From Bifidobacterium mongoliense DSM 21395 (GTDB taxonomy: Bacteria; Actinomycetota; Actinomycetes; Actinomycetales; Bifidobacteriaceae), in the NCBI RefSeq assembly GCF_000741285.1, contig NZ_JGZE01000011.1:62113-126112 (forward strand): a stretch of 64,000 nucleotides of DNA, in the 5' to 3' direction. Both the position numbers and the translations under genes were made by a program. Positions 1-9,952 of this stretch are shown one piece after another; positions within the stretch are counted from its first letter, which is position 1, and every line of letters begins with the position of its first letter. Under the pieces are notes generated by a model that did no database searches, had not been told where the DNA came from, and saw only the letters and a list, made by a program, of their open reading frames with translations.

Positions 1-69
1 CGCCACGATCCATTCAAAGGCAGGACGGCCCTCATGCGTCTCGGAGACGAACGGATGCTTGATGCTCAT
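1..69 (-). CDS. Hypothetical protein, N-terminal fragment (runs off left edge)
   Basis: Only the first 23 codons are inside the window; the protein begins MSIKHPFVSETHEGR. The ATG at 69 is preceded on the minus strand by a strong AGGAGG ribosome binding site four bases away, which supports a real start. It follows purH on the same strand, about 200 bp downstream, and a 9-bp inverted repeat lies between. The fragment is too short to assign a family, so no function is proposed. Confidence 0.6.
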   Translation of the reverse strand, partial: MSIKHPFVSETHEGRPAFEWIVA

Positions 70-111
70 GAGACCTCCTGCCGTCAAGGATGACGGCCAA
101 TCGATATCGGG

Positions 112-146
112 CAACCATGATGATCGAACGGTGTCGTTCATGGTTG
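112..146. repeat. 9-bp perfect inverted repeat upstream of the left-edge gene
   Basis: CAACCATGA at 112-120 is the exact reverse complement of TCATGGTTG at 138-146, with a 17-base spacer. It lies between purH and the left-edge gene, about 45-75 bp upstream of that gene's start. It could be an operator or a weak hairpin. No T-run follows on either strand, so it is not a convincing intrinsic terminator. Confidence 0.4.
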
Positions 147-271
147 ACGGTGACCGTCGTGTGGCGATCGACCACTTGGCCCGGTGCCCCGCGGGACTTG
201 TCCATCCGTTCTTCCGCTCGTTGTTTTGTCGGTGTATCGAGCGGGAGACGGTACGGGAGGGCACTGGTCAC

Positions 272-1933
272 TCAGTGGAAGAAGTGCCTGGTTCCGGTGG
301 TGTACATGGTCACACCGGTCTCTCGGGCCGCGGCGAACACCGCCTCGTCACGGATCGAGCCTCCCGGCTGCACGATGGCCGTCACACCGGCATCGATGAG
401 CACCTGGGCGCCGTCGGGGAACGGGAAGAAGGCGTCGGATGCCGCCACCGATCCCTGTGAGCGGTTGGCGCCGTCGGCGAGGGTGTTGGCCCGGTCCACC
501 GCGAGATGACAGGAGTCGACCCGATTGACCTGGCCCATGCCGATGCCGACGGTGGCCTGGTCGTGCGCGAGGAGAATGGCGTTGGACTTCACGCAGCGCA
601 CGGCCCGCCATGCGAAGGTCAAATCGCGCATCGTCGCCTCGTCTGCGGCCTCGCCGGACACCAGGGTCCAGTTGGCGTGGTCGTCACCCGGAGCGTCGAT
701 GCGGTCGGTGCTCTGTACGAGGATGCCGCCATTGATGTCCCGGAATTGGATGGCCGTGTGGGGTGGCTGGTCGACCGTCAGGATGCGCAGGTTCTTCTTC
801 TTGGTCTGCAGGAGATGCAGGGCCTCGGGTTCGTAGTCCGGGGCGACGATGACCTCGGTGAAGATCGGTCGGACCTGCTCGGCCATCGCCAGGGTGACCG
901 TGGTATTCGCCGCAATGACCCCGCCGTAGGCGCTCATCGGGTCGCAGGCGTGCGCCTTGCGGTGGGCCTCGGCCACATCGCTGCCCAATCCCAGACCGCA
1001 GGGGTTGTTGTGTTTGACCACGGCGACGGCGATATGGGGGGCGAAATCCCATACGGCGCGCCATGCGGCGTCCGCATCCACATAGTTGTTGTAGCTCATG
1101 GGCTTGCCGCCGAGCTGCCGGGCGTGGGCGAAGCCATGCTGATCGAGCGGATCGACGTAGAGTGCCGCCTGCTGATGCGGGTTCTCTCCGTATCGCAACA
1201 GGTGCGCCCGGTCCCAGGTGCGGGTGAACGCAGCCGGGAAGAGGTCGTTGTCGGGTTGCCCACCCGCCGGAGCGTGGCCTTCGTCCGAAGCCGTGCCCAC
1301 GGTTGCGGGGATTTCACCGAGCGTGGCCGGTTTCGGCCAGTGCGTGGCCGTCCATTCCCTGATGGTCGCGTCGTAGGCCGCCGTGTGCGCGAACGCCTTC
1401 GCGGCGAGCCAGCGCCGTTCCTCGAGGCTGAAACCGGAGCCGTCGGCGACGCGGGCGGCGATGAGCGCATAGTCGTCCGGGTCGGTGATGACGGCGACGC
1501 TTGCACTGTTCTTCGCGGCGCCTCGGACCATGGAGGGGCCGCCGATGTCGATCTTCTCGATGACGGACGCGTCATCCGCTCCCGATCGCACCGTGTCGGC
1601 GAATGGGTAGAGGTTCACGATGACGGCGTCGAAGGGCTGCACGTCGAGCCTGCGCAGCTGTTCCGCGTGGTCGTCGTTGGTCATGTCCGCGAGAATGCCC
1701 GCATGGATATGGGGGTCGAGCGTTTTGACGCGGCCATCGAGGCATTCGGGGAATCCCGTCACGTCGCTCACGTCGGTGACCGTCACGCCCAGAGAGCGCA
1801 GGGTCTTGGCCGTGGAACCGGTCGAGACGACCGCCGTTCCGGCATTGATGAAGGCCTTCGCGAGGTCTTCGAGTCCGTCCTTATGGAAGACGGAGACCAG
1901 AACCCTTCGTATCGGTCGATGTGTTGTCGTCAT
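272..1933 (-). CDS. purH: Bifunctional AICAR transformylase / IMP cyclohydrolase
   Basis: This enzyme catalyses the last two steps of de novo purine synthesis, formylating AICAR with 10-formyl-THF and cyclising FAICAR to IMP in the cytoplasm. The 553-residue product has the N-terminal cyclohydrolase (MGS-like) domain over about residues 1-150, with RGAAKNS at 137-143. The transformylase domain follows, with RYGENPHQ at 247-254 and a KHNNPCG motif beyond it. The start at 1933 is chosen for its AAGGAGGT ribosome binding site; the frame stays open upstream but that stretch does not resemble PurH. The first 53 bases overlap the end of the preceding membrane-protein gene, so the two are probably translationally linked. 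Length and motifs are normal for the family. Confidence 0.97.
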   Translation of the reverse strand: MTTTHRPIRRVLVSVFHKDGLEDLAKAFINAGTAVVSTGSTAKTLRSLGVTVTDVSDVTGFPECLDGRVKTLDPHIHAGILADMTNDDHAEQLRRLDVQPFDAVIVNLYPFADTVRSGADDASVIEKIDIGGPSMVRGAAKNSASVAVITDPDDYALIAARVADGSGFSLEERRWLAAKAFAHTAAYDATIREWTATHWPKPATLGEIPATVGTASDEGHAPAGGQPDNDLFPAAFTRTWDRAHLLRYGENPHQQAALYVDPLDQHGFAHARQLGGKPMSYNNYVDADAAWRAVWDFAPHIAVAVVKHNNPCGLGLGSDVAEAHRKAHACDPMSAYGGVIAANTTVTLAMAEQVRPIFTEVIVAPDYEPEALHLLQTKKKNLRILTVDQPPHTAIQFRDINGGILVQSTDRIDAPGDDHANWTLVSGEAADEATMRDLTFAWRAVRCVKSNAILLAHDQATVGIGMGQVNRVDSCHLAVDRANTLADGANRSQGSVAASDAFFPFPDGAQVLIDAGVTAIVQPGGSIRDEAVFAAARETGVTMYTTGTRHFFH

Positions 1934-3293
1934 CGTGGACCTCCTTGGTATGTGGTATGGACATGATGACACGTGGCGTGGATGCGGCATCCCCCGTCTC
2001 GGCCGCGGCGGACTCCTCGGGGAGGGATGCCGCGGGTGCCGTATCGTCGATATGGGTTCCGTATCGCTGCGCCAGGAGACGGAACCCATGGACCGCGGCT
2101 ATGGTCACCGCGGTGACCAGCCAGGCGGTCATGAGCCCCAGGGCGGTGGGATGGCCCAGGACCCTGGTGGACGCCATCGCGTCGGCGCCGACGTGGCCCA
2201 GTCGGTCGCGGCCCAAGGCCCCGCTCGACAGGCCGAACAGCGACACGGTCGCGACGATGAGCACGACGCAGGCCAGGCAGAAGGAACCAGCGGCATAGAC
2301 CATCGAGACCACGACGTTGAGGGGTGAACGTTCGGGGACATCCGGGTCGATGGTCCGTATCGAGAATCCACGATGCAGCAGCAGGGTGAGTCCACCGGCG
2401 ATCGCGGACACGACGATGGGCATCGCGATGAGCGTGAGGCGCAGGCGGTCGTCGGGAATCGCCTGCGGCAACAGACCGAAGACCGGTAGGGGCGGCAACG
2501 ACGAGGATCCGCCGTTCCACAGGGAGAACGCGGCGAGGTCGCCTATGGAGAAGCCGCCGCCCGACACCCATGACATGGCCCAGATGCACAGATTGGGCAG
2601 CCAGGCGAGCGAGCACACGGTCGTGAGGATCCTCGAGCCCGTGCCCATACCGGACATGTGGAAGACGCGCCCCATGGCTGCGTGGTTCGCGATGATCCAT
2701 GCCAGCGTCGTGATCGTCCCGATGAGCAGATACCACGCGATGAGTCCCAATCCGAGCAGTGCGCCCAGACGCAGGGTATCTCGCAGGCGGGCGGATACGT
2801 TCGCATGCCACCATACGCGCGCCCGCTCGAGGATGGTGGAGCCCGGAACCGCACCCAGTGCGAATCCGATGGTGAAGACGAGCGCGCCCTTGCACGCCAC
2901 GAGCCAGAGCGAATCGCTCAGCACGAGCGGGACGCCGTGGGCCATGCCCACATCGACGACGAGCCATACGATCGCTCCCGGGATATACCCGTGCCAGGAG
3001 CAGGGGACGCGACGTCTGACGAACGAGGCGAGCAACGCGATGAGCAATACGGTCAGCAGCAGGGGGATGATGGTGAGTTTCAGGCTTCCGGCTTCGAATC
3101 CCACGCCCTGGGTGAGCAGCACGATGGCTGCGGTGAGTTCCGGTGTCGCCTGGGAGAGATTGCCTCCACCCTCCTCCATCGAGGCGACGAGCAGGGTGAG
3201 CGCGAGGAAGAATCCCAAAGCGATGGCATAGATCGCCATGGAGTCCATCGCGGCGATGGCCCCCATGCACCAAGCTTTGAGATGGCCCCTCAT
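1881..3293 (-). CDS. Polytopic membrane protein (DUF6350-like, function unknown)
   Basis: The 470-residue product begins MRGHLKAW and has roughly ten hydrophobic segments spread over residues 1-430, followed by a polar, charged tail of about 50 residues. It resembles the actinobacterial integral membrane proteins found between sucD and purH, usually labelled DUF6350; that family name is recalled from context, not searched. The ATG overlaps the sucD stop by four bases (ATGA), so translation is coupled to sucCD. The last 53 bases overlap purH in another frame, so the purH ribosome binding site lies inside this gene. No catalytic motif is visible. Transport or envelope roles are possible but unsupported. 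Confidence 0.8.
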   Translation of the reverse strand: MRGHLKAWCMGAIAAMDSMAIYAIALGFFLALTLLVASMEEGGGNLSQATPELTAAIVLLTQGVGFEAGSLKLTIIPLLLTVLLIALLASFVRRRVPCSWHGYIPGAIVWLVVDVGMAHGVPLVLSDSLWLVACKGALVFTIGFALGAVPGSTILERARVWWHANVSARLRDTLRLGALLGLGLIAWYLLIGTITTLAWIIANHAAMGRVFHMSGMGTGSRILTTVCSLAWLPNLCIWAMSWVSGGGFSIGDLAAFSLWNGGSSSLPPLPVFGLLPQAIPDDRLRLTLIAMPIVVSAIAGGLTLLLHRGFSIRTIDPDVPERSPLNVVVSMVYAAGSFCLACVVLIVATVSLFGLSSGALGRDRLGHVGADAMASTRVLGHPTALGLMTAWLVTAVTIAAVHGFRLLAQRYGTHIDDTAPAASLPEESAAAETGDAASTPRVIMSIPHTKEVHDDDNTSTDTKGSGLRLP

Positions 3294-4216
3294 CGGCGGG
3301 CGGCGCCGTCGAGGATATCGCGCATGATCTGCGCCGTTTGGCCCGGGGTGCGGCCGACCTTGATGCCTACGGCCTCGAGGTGTTCCTTCTTCGCCTGTGC
3401 GGTTCCCTTGCCTCCGGAGACGATGGCACCGGCGTGGCCCATCTGTTTGCCTTCGGGTGCGGTGAATCCGGCGATATAGGCGACGACCGGCTTGGTCATA
3501 TGCTGCGTGGCCCAATCGGCGGCGTCCTGTTCGGCGTTGCCGCCGATCTCGCCGATCATCACGACCGCCTTCGTGGCATCATCGGCCTCGAAGACCTCCA
3601 GAGCCTCCTGCAGGGTGGTGCCGACGATGGGATCGCCGCCGACGCCGATGCAGGCGGTGAATCCGATATCGCTCAGTTCGCCCATCATCTGATAGGTCAG
3701 CGTCCCCGATTTCGACACGAGACCGAGAGGACCGTAGCCTACGATCCCTTCGGGGATGATGCCCAGGTTCGCGCCAGGTTGGCCGTCGGGCCGGTCGAGG
3801 GTCATGAGTCCGGGGCAGTTGGGGCCGATGATCCGGATGCCTTTGCGCAAGGCGAGTTCCACGCAGTATGCGGTGTCGGCGACGGGGATGCCTTCGGTGA
3901 TCACCACGATGAGCGCGATGCCCGCCTCGATGGCTTCGAGCATGGCGTCCTTCGCGAAACTCGGCGGCACGAAGATCACGCTGGCGTTCGCGCCCGTGGC
4001 CTGCTTGGCCTGGGCGCATCCGGCGAACACCGGGATGTCGATGGTCCCCGCCTCGTCGGCGAGTGGGAACGCGACCGAGGTGCCGGCCTTGCGGGGGTTG
4101 ACCCCGGCGACGATGGGGGTGCCCGCCAGAAGCATGCGGGCGGTGTGGGTCATGCCCTGACGCCCGGTCATGCCCTGGACGATCACGGGTGTATGCGGTG
4201 CGATGAACAGGCTCAT
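3290..4216 (-). CDS. sucD: Succinyl-CoA synthetase, alpha subunit
   Basis: With SucC this subunit interconverts succinyl-CoA and succinate, coupled to nucleoside di/triphosphate. The 308-residue protein starts [15 protein letters not shown]. It has the N-terminal CoA-binding fold ([13 protein letters not shown]) and the phosphohistidine loop [10 protein letters not shown], with the catalytic His near residue 261. The start at 4216 overlaps the sucC stop by four bases (ATGA), giving tight coupling and equal expression of the two subunits. Bifidobacteria lack a complete citrate cycle, so the likely role is supplying succinyl-CoA for biosynthesis rather than respiratory flux; that is inference from the lineage. 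Confidence 0.96.
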   Translation of the reverse strand: MSLFIAPHTPVIVQGMTGRQGMTHTARMLLAGTPIVAGVNPRKAGTSVAFPLADEAGTIDIPVFAGCAQAKQATGANASVIFVPPSFAKDAMLEAIEAGIALIVVITEGIPVADTAYCVELALRKGIRIIGPNCPGLMTLDRPDGQPGANLGIIPEGIVGYGPLGLVSKSGTLTYQMMGELSDIGFTACIGVGGDPIVGTTLQEALEVFEADDATKAVVMIGEIGGNAEQDAADWATQHMTKPVVAYIAGFTAPEGKQMGHAGAIVSGGKGTAQAKKEHLEAVGIKVGRTPGQTAQIMRDILDGAARR

Positions 4217-5409
4217 CGACGTGCCTCCTTTGCCGCAGCGGCGAGGGTGACGGCCGTGGCCGCCGCCTCTTCCATGGATGCGCGGACATGTAGGTTCGGG
4301 TTTCCGGCCTCGTCGAGAATCCGCAGCCCTTCGGCCGCGGCGTTGCCGTCGAAGCGGATGACGATCGGCTTGGTGACCACCAGATCCTTGGCGGCCAACA
4401 GGATGCCCCGGGCGACCTGCTCGCACGAGGTGATGCCCCCGTACACGTTGACGAAGGCGGACTCGACCTGGGGGTCGGACAACACGATGGACAGGCTTTC
4501 CCCCATCGTCTCTGCGGAGGCCCCTCCCCCGATGTCCAGGAAGTTCGCGGGTTTGATGCCGTTGCCCTGATCCTCACCGGCGTCGGAGACGGCGTCGAGC
4601 GAACTCATCACGAGACCCGCCCCGTTGCCGATGACGCCGACTTCACCGCGCAGATGCACGTAATGCAGGCCATGCTGCCGTGCGCGCGACTCAAAGGGGT
4701 CGGGCAGGATCGGATCGACGAAACGCTTCCACCCGTCGTGGCGGAACGCTGCATTGTCGTCAAGCGATATCTTGGCGTCCAACGCGCACAGCGATTTCGA
4801 CGACTCGTCGTCGGGATCGCCGATCTTCGCCAAAGGGTTGATCTCGACGAGCGTGGCGTCGCTGTCCTTGAAGCAGCGCCACATGTTGAGCAGTATGGTC
4901 GCGGCCTGGTCGACGTCGGCGTGGTAGAAGCCGATGCTGGCGGCCATCTTGTGGGCTGCGGCGAGGTCGAAGTCCTCCAACGCGTCGATGTGCAGACGCT
5001 TGACGGCCTCAGGATGCTCCTTGGCCACCTGTTCGACCTCCGTGCCGCCGTTGGCGGTGGCCAGCACGTCGAAGTCCCGCGAGGCGCGGTCCAAGGAGAT
5101 CGACAGGTAATACTCGTGCAGGATGTTCTTGGCTTCCGCCACCAGCACGCCGCTGGTCTTGTGGCCATGAATGCTCATGGGCAGGATCTGCTCGGAGTTC
5201 ACAATCGCTTCATCGCGGTCCTTCGCCAGCTTGACGCCGCCGGCCTGCCCACGGTGCCCGATCTTCACCTGTGCTTTGATCACGCACGGGTAGCCGATGT
5301 CATCCGCGGCCTGCGCGACTTCGTGCGAGTTCTGGGCGAATATGGCCCGTGGCGTCGCGATGCCGTGCTCCTCGAGCAACTGTCGTGCCTGGTATTCATA
5401 CAGATCCAT
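4213..5409 (-). CDS. sucC: Succinyl-CoA synthetase, beta subunit (ATP-grasp)
   Basis: This is the nucleotide-binding partner of SucD. The 398-residue protein opens [17 protein letters not shown], typical of the SucC ATP-grasp domain, and carries [18 protein letters not shown] for nucleotide binding. [11 protein letters not shown] provides the metal-binding Glu/Asn, and the C-terminal flavodoxin-like domain has LDIGGGAS and NVYGGITSC. An AAAGGA ribosome binding site precedes the ATG. It is the first gene of sucC-sucD-membrane protein-purH, all joined by short overlaps. It is slightly longer than the usual 385-390 residues but otherwise intact. Confidence 0.96.
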   Translation of the reverse strand: MDLYEYQARQLLEEHGIATPRAIFAQNSHEVAQAADDIGYPCVIKAQVKIGHRGQAGGVKLAKDRDEAIVNSEQILPMSIHGHKTSGVLVAEAKNILHEYYLSISLDRASRDFDVLATANGGTEVEQVAKEHPEAVKRLHIDALEDFDLAAAHKMAASIGFYHADVDQAATILLNMWRCFKDSDATLVEINPLAKIGDPDDESSKSLCALDAKISLDDNAAFRHDGWKRFVDPILPDPFESRARQHGLHYVHLRGEVGVIGNGAGLVMSSLDAVSDAGEDQGNGIKPANFLDIGGGASAETMGESLSIVLSDPQVESAFVNVYGGITSCEQVARGILLAAKDLVVTKPIVIRFDGNAAAEGLRILDEAGNPNLHVRASMEEAAATAVTLAAAAKEARR

Positions 5410-5474
5410 GAGAATCCTTTCGCAATCCGAATGCGGGCTGATGTCTGTGCTTCGCCGACCCTACGCCGGCATCG

Positions 5475-6041
5475 TCACGAGCGTGCTCGTGGGATGGGCC
5501 CCAATGATGCCGTGCCTTCAAGACCATCCAATCCCATGACGAAACTGAAGCCGGCTACCGTGCCGCCGCAGCGCTCCACCAGATCGGCCGCCGCCTTCGC
5601 GCTGCCGCCGGTGGCGATGAGATCGTCGACGATGAGCACACGCTCACCGGGGGTGATCGCCGAAACCTCGACCTCGACCTGGGCCTGGCCGTATTCCAAG
5701 GAATACTCCTCCCGTACCGTCTGAGGAGGTAATTTGCCCGCTTTGCGGACGGCGATGAAGCCCTTGCCCAGGTTGGCGGCCAACGCCGGACCGAAGAGGA
5801 AGCCGCGAGCCTCGAGACCGGCCACGCTGTCGAAGGAATCCTCGGGAACCGGCAAGGCGAGTCGCAGCGCCCGGAGCATGATCCTCAGCCCGCGGGGATC
5901 ATTGATGACCGGCATGAAGTCGCGGAACAACACCCCTGCCTTGGGGAAACCGGGGACGGAGCGGATCAGTGAGATGAGATACCGAGCGTCCTGTTCACCG
6001 ACGCATTCGAGTTTTTCGATGCTGATGTCGGATGATGCCAT
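5475..6041 (-). CDS. apt: Adenine phosphoribosyltransferase
   Basis: This salvage enzyme makes AMP from adenine and PRPP. The 188-residue product contains the PRPP-binding signature VLIVDDLIATGGSA and the purine-PRT core with GLEARGFLFGPALA. Its start MASSDISIEKLE at 6041 gives the normal family length; the open frame upstream is not Apt-like. It lies 65 bp upstream of sucC and about 100 bp downstream of yajC on the same strand, so it may be cotranscribed with either neighbour. No regulatory site is evident. Confidence 0.95.
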   Translation of the reverse strand: MASSDISIEKLECVGEQDARYLISLIRSVPGFPKAGVLFRDFMPVINDPRGLRIMLRALRLALPVPEDSFDSVAGLEARGFLFGPALAANLGKGFIAVRKAGKLPPQTVREEYSLEYGQAQVEVEVSAITPGERVLIVDDLIATGGSAKAAADLVERCGGTVAGFSFVMGLDGLEGTASLGPIPRARS

Positions 6042-6138
6042 GAAAATACACCTTCGTGTCTGGAAACGGTCAGAGTGTCGGCCGCGGGGCGGTTGACGAC
6101 CCCGCGGCCGATCGTTGTCGTCGAATGGGCGCGGGGTC

Positions 6139-6612
6139 TCAGGCCTTCGCCGGGACCTCGTCGCTCCCGTTCTCGCCCGTCGAGGAGACGGCCTCGTCCG
6201 GAGTCTGCTCGTACGGTTGCTGGGCGGCCTCGTCCGCGGTGCTGGTATCGGACGCCGAGAGCTTTGCCGGGGCATCGACGTCGGCGACGCCATCATCCTG
6301 CGTGTCCACTGGGTTGCCGTTCTCGTCGACGTCATCGTCATCGATGAAGGCGGGACGCTCATAGGTCTTGTTCACGGCGGCGAACTTGAACCGCAGCAGG
6401 GAGCCCTCGGAGTCGATCACGATCTCCTCGTACTTGGTATCCACCGACACGACCTTGCCGATGACCCCGCCAATGGTGGCGACCATGGTACCGGGGGCGA
6501 GATTGGCCCGGAAATCCTGCATCTCGCTGCGCTGTTGCTTCGCTTTGCGGGACTGCCACCACATCATGACGCCGAAGGCGATGACGATGACGATGAGAAA
6601 GATCGACTCCAT
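6139..6612 (-). CDS. yajC: Preprotein translocase accessory subunit YajC
   Basis: YajC associates with SecDF in the cytoplasmic membrane and assists protein export. The 157-residue protein has one N-terminal transmembrane helix (MESIFLIVIVIAFGVMMWW). The conserved cytoplasmic domain with GTMVATIGGVIGKVVS follows, then an acidic, Asp/Glu/Ala-rich tail of about 50 residues typical of actinobacterial YajC. The start at 6612 is supported by a GTTAGGAG ribosome binding site; an upstream in-frame ATG at 6675 would place polar residues before the helix and is less likely. It sits between ruvB and apt, but no secD or secF follows. Confidence 0.92.
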   Translation of the reverse strand: MESIFLIVIVIAFGVMMWWQSRKAKQQRSEMQDFRANLAPGTMVATIGGVIGKVVSVDTKYEEIVIDSEGSLLRFKFAAVNKTYERPAFIDDDDVDENGNPVDTQDDGVADVDAPAKLSASDTSTADEAAQQPYEQTPDEAVSSTGENGSDEVPAKA

Positions 6613-6685
6613 GTGAGGAACTCCTAACGCGTACGGGCTCAAGGAACCCTGCACAATCAATAAATGAACATCCAAAACACCGATG

Positions 6686-7765
6686 TTAGGTTAGCTGGCT
6701 GACATCATCGCGGGGTGTGAGACCGAGATGCTCCCACGCCTTGGCCGTCGCCACGCGGCCCTTCGGGGTGCGCACCAGGAACCCCTCGCGCACCAGATAC
6801 GGTTCGCACACCGTTTCGACGGTGTCGGCCTCCTCCCCGACCATCGCGGCCAGGTTGTTCAGCCCCACCGGACCGCCGTTGAAACTGGTCACGATGGCCC
6901 GCAACACGGCGATATCGAGGCGGTCAAGTCCCTCGGAGTCGATCTGGTACAGCGCGAGGGCATCGTGCACGGCGTCGGTGTCGATGGAGTCGAGCTCATG
7001 CACCGTCGCCCAATCCCTCACACGGCGCAGCAGGCGGTTGGCGATACGAGGCGTGCCGCGGGACCGCAACGAGAGCTGCCGCGCCGCCCCCGGGTCGAGG
7101 CTCAGCCCCAGTACGGCGGCGGAACGTTCGATGAGCTTCTCCAGCTCGTCGCTCGGGTAGAAGTCCAAATGGGCGGTGAATCCGAACCGCGCGCGCAGCG
7201 GCGAGGGCAGCATGCCTTCCCTGGTCGTCGCTCCGATCACCGTGAAACGGGGCAGGGTCAACGGAATCGACGAAGCCCCCGGACCCTTGCCGACCATGAC
7301 GTCGACGCGGAAATCCTCCATGGCGATGTACAGCAGCTCCTCGGCGGGCCTGGGCAGGCGGTGGATCTCGTCGATGAACAGCACCTCCCCCACGTCGAGC
7401 GAACTGAGGATGGAGGCGAGATCGCCCGCATGCTGGATGGCCGGGCCGGAGGTCACGCGTATCGCGACACCCAATTCGTTGGCGACGATCATCGCCAAGG
7501 TGGTCTTGCCCAAACCGGGAGGACCCGCCATGAGAATGTGGTCAGGCGGAGTGTCCCTTTTGCGCGCGGCGTCGAGGAACAGCTGAAGCTGGGCCTTGAG
7601 TCGGGGCTGGCCGATGAAGCCATCGAGCACCTGAGGGCGCAGTTCCTCGTCGCTGATCGGTTCGTTGCCCTGGGGCTGCGACGACACCATGCGCAGCGAC
7701 TCCTCGGCGCTGTCGCTGTTGCTGCGGGCCGCGTCCTGCGGCGTCCCGTTCATTGCCACGACCAT
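6686..7765 (-). CDS. ruvB: Holliday junction branch-migration helicase RuvB
   Basis: RuvB is the hexameric AAA+ motor that drives branch migration at Holliday junctions bound by RuvA. The 359-residue product has Walker [12 protein letters not shown], Walker [10 protein letters not shown], the sensor region [19 protein letters not shown] and a C-terminal winged helix ending in RTPKGRVAT. The start at 7765 (MVVAMNG) has a GGGAG site upstream; an ATG four codons later is possible. About 127 bp separate it from ruvA, a longer gap than usual in this operon. The LexA box ahead of ruvA should control both genes. Confidence 0.96.
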   Translation of the reverse strand: MVVAMNGTPQDAARSNSDSAEESLRMVSSQPQGNEPISDEELRPQVLDGFIGQPRLKAQLQLFLDAARKRDTPPDHILMAGPPGLGKTTLAMIVANELGVAIRVTSGPAIQHAGDLASILSSLDVGEVLFIDEIHRLPRPAEELLYIAMEDFRVDVMVGKGPGASSIPLTLPRFTVIGATTREGMLPSPLRARFGFTAHLDFYPSDELEKLIERSAAVLGLSLDPGAARQLSLRSRGTPRIANRLLRRVRDWATVHELDSIDTDAVHDALALYQIDSEGLDRLDIAVLRAIVTSFNGGPVGLNNLAAMVGEEADTVETVCEPYLVREGFLVRTPKGRVATAKAWEHLGLTPRDDVSQLT

Positions 7766-7892
7766 CCTGCTCCCATCGTTCTGGATCTTCCATCAAGTAT
7801 GCACGTCTCGTCGTCGGTACGGGCCGCCGACTCACTGCGACCCGCGTCCTTCCCCCGGTGCGTTCTGCCGCGACGCGTTTGGCTCCTGCGCG

Positions 7893-8507
7893 TCATCGGC
7901 CCCGGTCAAGCGCGGCCAAGGCCAGCCTGAGCACACGGGGAACATCCTGAGGGGTGAGAGGCTCGGCGATATCGTGATCCCCGACGACGTCACGCACGGC
8001 CCGCTCGGCGTCCTGGGCATGCCAACCCAGCGAAATCAGTCCCTCCACGACCTGCGCGGTGCCCGTGTCCACCGGGGGCGCCGCCTCGGGTGACGTCTCG
8101 TCCGGTTCCAGGTTGATCGACCCCTTGAGTTCGAGAATGATCTTCTGCGCGCCTTTCTTGCCCAGACCGGGGGCCCTGGCCAGCGCGGCGGCGTCGCCGT
8201 CTGCCACGGCCTTCGCCAGTGCGGAAGGGCTCAGCGTCGAGAGCAGGGACAGCGCGACGCGTGGCCCGATGCCACTGACCTTCTGTAATTGCAGAAACAT
8301 GCGTTTCGACGCCTGGGTGAGAAACCCATACAGAGCCAATGAATCCTGTGAGACGCTGAGCGACGTATAGACCGTGCCGTCCTGCCCGGCATGCAGATGG
8401 CTGAGATCCGCGGCGGGCATGCGTACCTCGTATCCCACACCGCCGACCTCGATGAGCGCCATGGACGCATCCACCGCATGCACACGGCCGTTGAGCATTC
8501 CGATCAT
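7893..8507 (-). CDS. ruvA: Holliday junction DNA-binding protein RuvA
   Basis: RuvA tetramers bind the four-way junction and load RuvB. The 204-residue protein begins MIGMLNGRVHAVD (OB-fold domain). It carries helix-hairpin-helix segments VSGIGPRVALSLL and APGLGKKGAQKI near residues 75-130, and ends with the flexible domain III (LGWHAQDAERAVRD). It is separated from ruvC by 46 bp that contain a perfect LexA palindrome, so ruvAB probably have their own SOS promoter besides read-through from ruvC. Length and domains are standard. Confidence 0.96.
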   Translation of the reverse strand: MIGMLNGRVHAVDASMALIEVGGVGYEVRMPAADLSHLHAGQDGTVYTSLSVSQDSLALYGFLTQASKRMFLQLQKVSGIGPRVALSLLSTLSPSALAKAVADGDAAALARAPGLGKKGAQKIILELKGSINLEPDETSPEAAPPVDTGTAQVVEGLISLGWHAQDAERAVRDVVGDHDIAEPLTPQDVPRVLRLALAALDRGR

Positions 8508-8533
8508 GCCCGCTCTCCCCCGTCAGACGTCAT

Positions 8534-8549
8534 TCGAACAACTGTTCGA
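8534..8549. promoter_or_regulatory. LexA (SOS) box ahead of ruvAB
   Basis: TCGAACAACTGTTCGA fits the actinobacterial LexA consensus TCGAAC-N4-GTTCGA exactly. It lies in the 46-bp gap between ruvC and ruvA, 27 bp upstream of the ruvA ATG. The same 16-mer in reverse complement occurs upstream of uvrA (39377-39392), which strengthens the assignment. Confidence 0.88.
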
Positions 8550-8553
8550 TATC

Positions 8554-9132
8554 CTACATGCCTCGGTCGACGCTGTGGCGGCGCTTGCTTGTCTGCGCGG
8601 CCTCGGCCCACTGGCGCTGCGCGGTGGTCAGATGCTGTTCGCGCTCTCCGCCCGCCAACGCCCCCGCAGGCCGTAGCGCATGGCATATGGCCTGCGCCAA
8701 CGCATCGGCCGCATCGGCCGGTTTCGGCAGGACGTTGAGATTGAGGATCCGGGCCACCATGCGTTCGATCTGGATCTTCTCGGCGCGTCCGTTACCCGTG
8801 ATGGCGAGCTTGACCTCCGTGGGGGTGTGCAGCGCGACCGGAATTCCGCGTTGGGCCGCCGCGAGCATGGCCATGCCCGCGGCCTGCGCCGTGCCGAGCA
8901 CCGTGTTGTGGTTCTCCTGGGCGAACACGCGTTCGATCGAAACCGTGTCGGGGGCGAACCGTTCGATCTTCTCCGCCAGGCCGTTGTATATGGCCAGCAG
9001 ACGCAGATCCTGCGATGTCTGGGGATCGGAACGCACCACGTCGACGTGAATAAACGAAAGCCGACGCGATGCGCCGGCTTCGATCACGCCGACCCCGCAC
9101 CGTGTCAGTCCGGGGTCCACGCCGAGAATCAT
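8554..9132 (-). CDS. ruvC: Holliday junction endonuclease RuvC
   Basis: RuvC is a dimeric RNase-H-fold nuclease that resolves Holliday junctions. The 192-residue protein starts [15 protein letters not shown], which places the catalytic Asp at residue 6. It has the acidic motif [12 protein letters not shown] in the middle and [14 protein letters not shown] near the C-terminus, completing the metal-binding tetrad. The start at 9132 is set by family length and a GGAGGAG site about ten bases upstream; the stop of yebC lies 8 bp before it. The order yebC-ruvC-ruvA-ruvB is typical of actinobacteria. Confidence 0.95.
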   Translation of the reverse strand: MILGVDPGLTRCGVGVIEAGASRRLSFIHVDVVRSDPQTSQDLRLLAIYNGLAEKIERFAPDTVSIERVFAQENHNTVLGTAQAAGMAMLAAAQRGIPVALHTPTEVKLAITGNGRAEKIQIERMVARILNLNVLPKPADAADALAQAICHALRPAGALAGGEREQHLTTAQRQWAEAAQTSKRRHSVDRGM

Positions 9133-9140
9133 CACGGGGA

Positions 9141-9899
9141 CTACTCCTCCGTGTCCAGCTGGGCCATCACCTCGTCGGAGGCGGTCCAATTGCTGTATAC
9201 GTTCTGCACATCATCGAGATCGTCGAGGTTGTCGATGAGCTTGACGACCTTGCGGGCATCATCGGCCGACAGGTCGATCTCCGACTTGGGTTCCATCACC
9301 AGATCGGCTGAATCGTAATCGATGCCGCTCTTCTGCAGCGCCTCGCGCACGGTGACCATGTCGCTCGGACCGGTGATGACGGTGTAGACCTCGCCCTCGT
9401 CCTTGACGTCATCGGCGCCGGCTTCTGCCGCGACCTCGAACAGCTTGTCGAAGTCCACGCCCTCGGACGGCACGACGATCTGGCCCTTGCGCTCGAAGTT
9501 GAAGCTCACGGAACCCGTGGTCGCCAGGGAGCCGTTGCTTTTGGTCAGCGTGGAACGCACGTCGGCCGCGGCACGGTTGCGATTATCGGTCAGGCATTCG
9601 ATGATGAGACCGACGCCGGCAGGGGCGTAGCCCTCGTACACGATGGTCTCGTAACTCGCGGCGCCCGCTTCCTCGCCGGAGCCGCGCTTGACGGCGCGGT
9701 TGATGTTATCGGCCGGCATCGAGCTCTTCTTGGCCTTGACGATGGCGTCATACAGCGTCGGGTTGCCGTCGGGGTCGCCACCGCCCATACGGGCGGCAAT
9801 CTCGATATTCTTGATGAGTTTGGCGAACATCTTGCCGCGCTTGGCGTCAATGGCGGCCTTCTTGTTTTTGGTGGTCGCCCACTTGGAATGCCCTGACAT
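9141..9899 (-). CDS. YebC/PmpR family DNA-binding or translation-associated regulator
   Basis: The 252-residue protein opens with the invariant [23 protein letters not shown]-type N-terminus and has the three-domain YebC fold, including the conserved GYAPAG segment and the C-terminal ENVYSNW-like region (here QNVYSNW). Family members were described as transcriptional regulators (PmpR) and more recently as factors that help ribosomes through proline-rich stretches; which applies here cannot be told from sequence. It immediately precedes ruvC and follows the pimA homologue on the same strand. It is intact and of normal length. Confidence 0.94.
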   Translation of the reverse strand: MSGHSKWATTKNKKAAIDAKRGKMFAKLIKNIEIAARMGGGDPDGNPTLYDAIVKAKKSSMPADNINRAVKRGSGEEAGAASYETIVYEGYAPAGVGLIIECLTDNRNRAAADVRSTLTKSNGSLATTGSVSFNFERKGQIVVPSEGVDFDKLFEVAAEAGADDVKDEGEVYTVITGPSDMVTVREALQKSGIDYDSADLVMEPKSEIDLSADDARKVVKLIDNLDDLDDVQNVYSNWTASDEVMAQLDTEE

Positions 9900-9952
9900 A
9901 ATGCTCCTAGCAGGTATACGGATACGTTAAACGTGATGATTCTAGAGCCCTT

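Noticed and set aside
506-1966. 486-codon plus-strand frame over purH
   Set aside because: It is antisense to a well-supported purH, with low-complexity, Arg/Gly-rich composition and no ribosome binding site.
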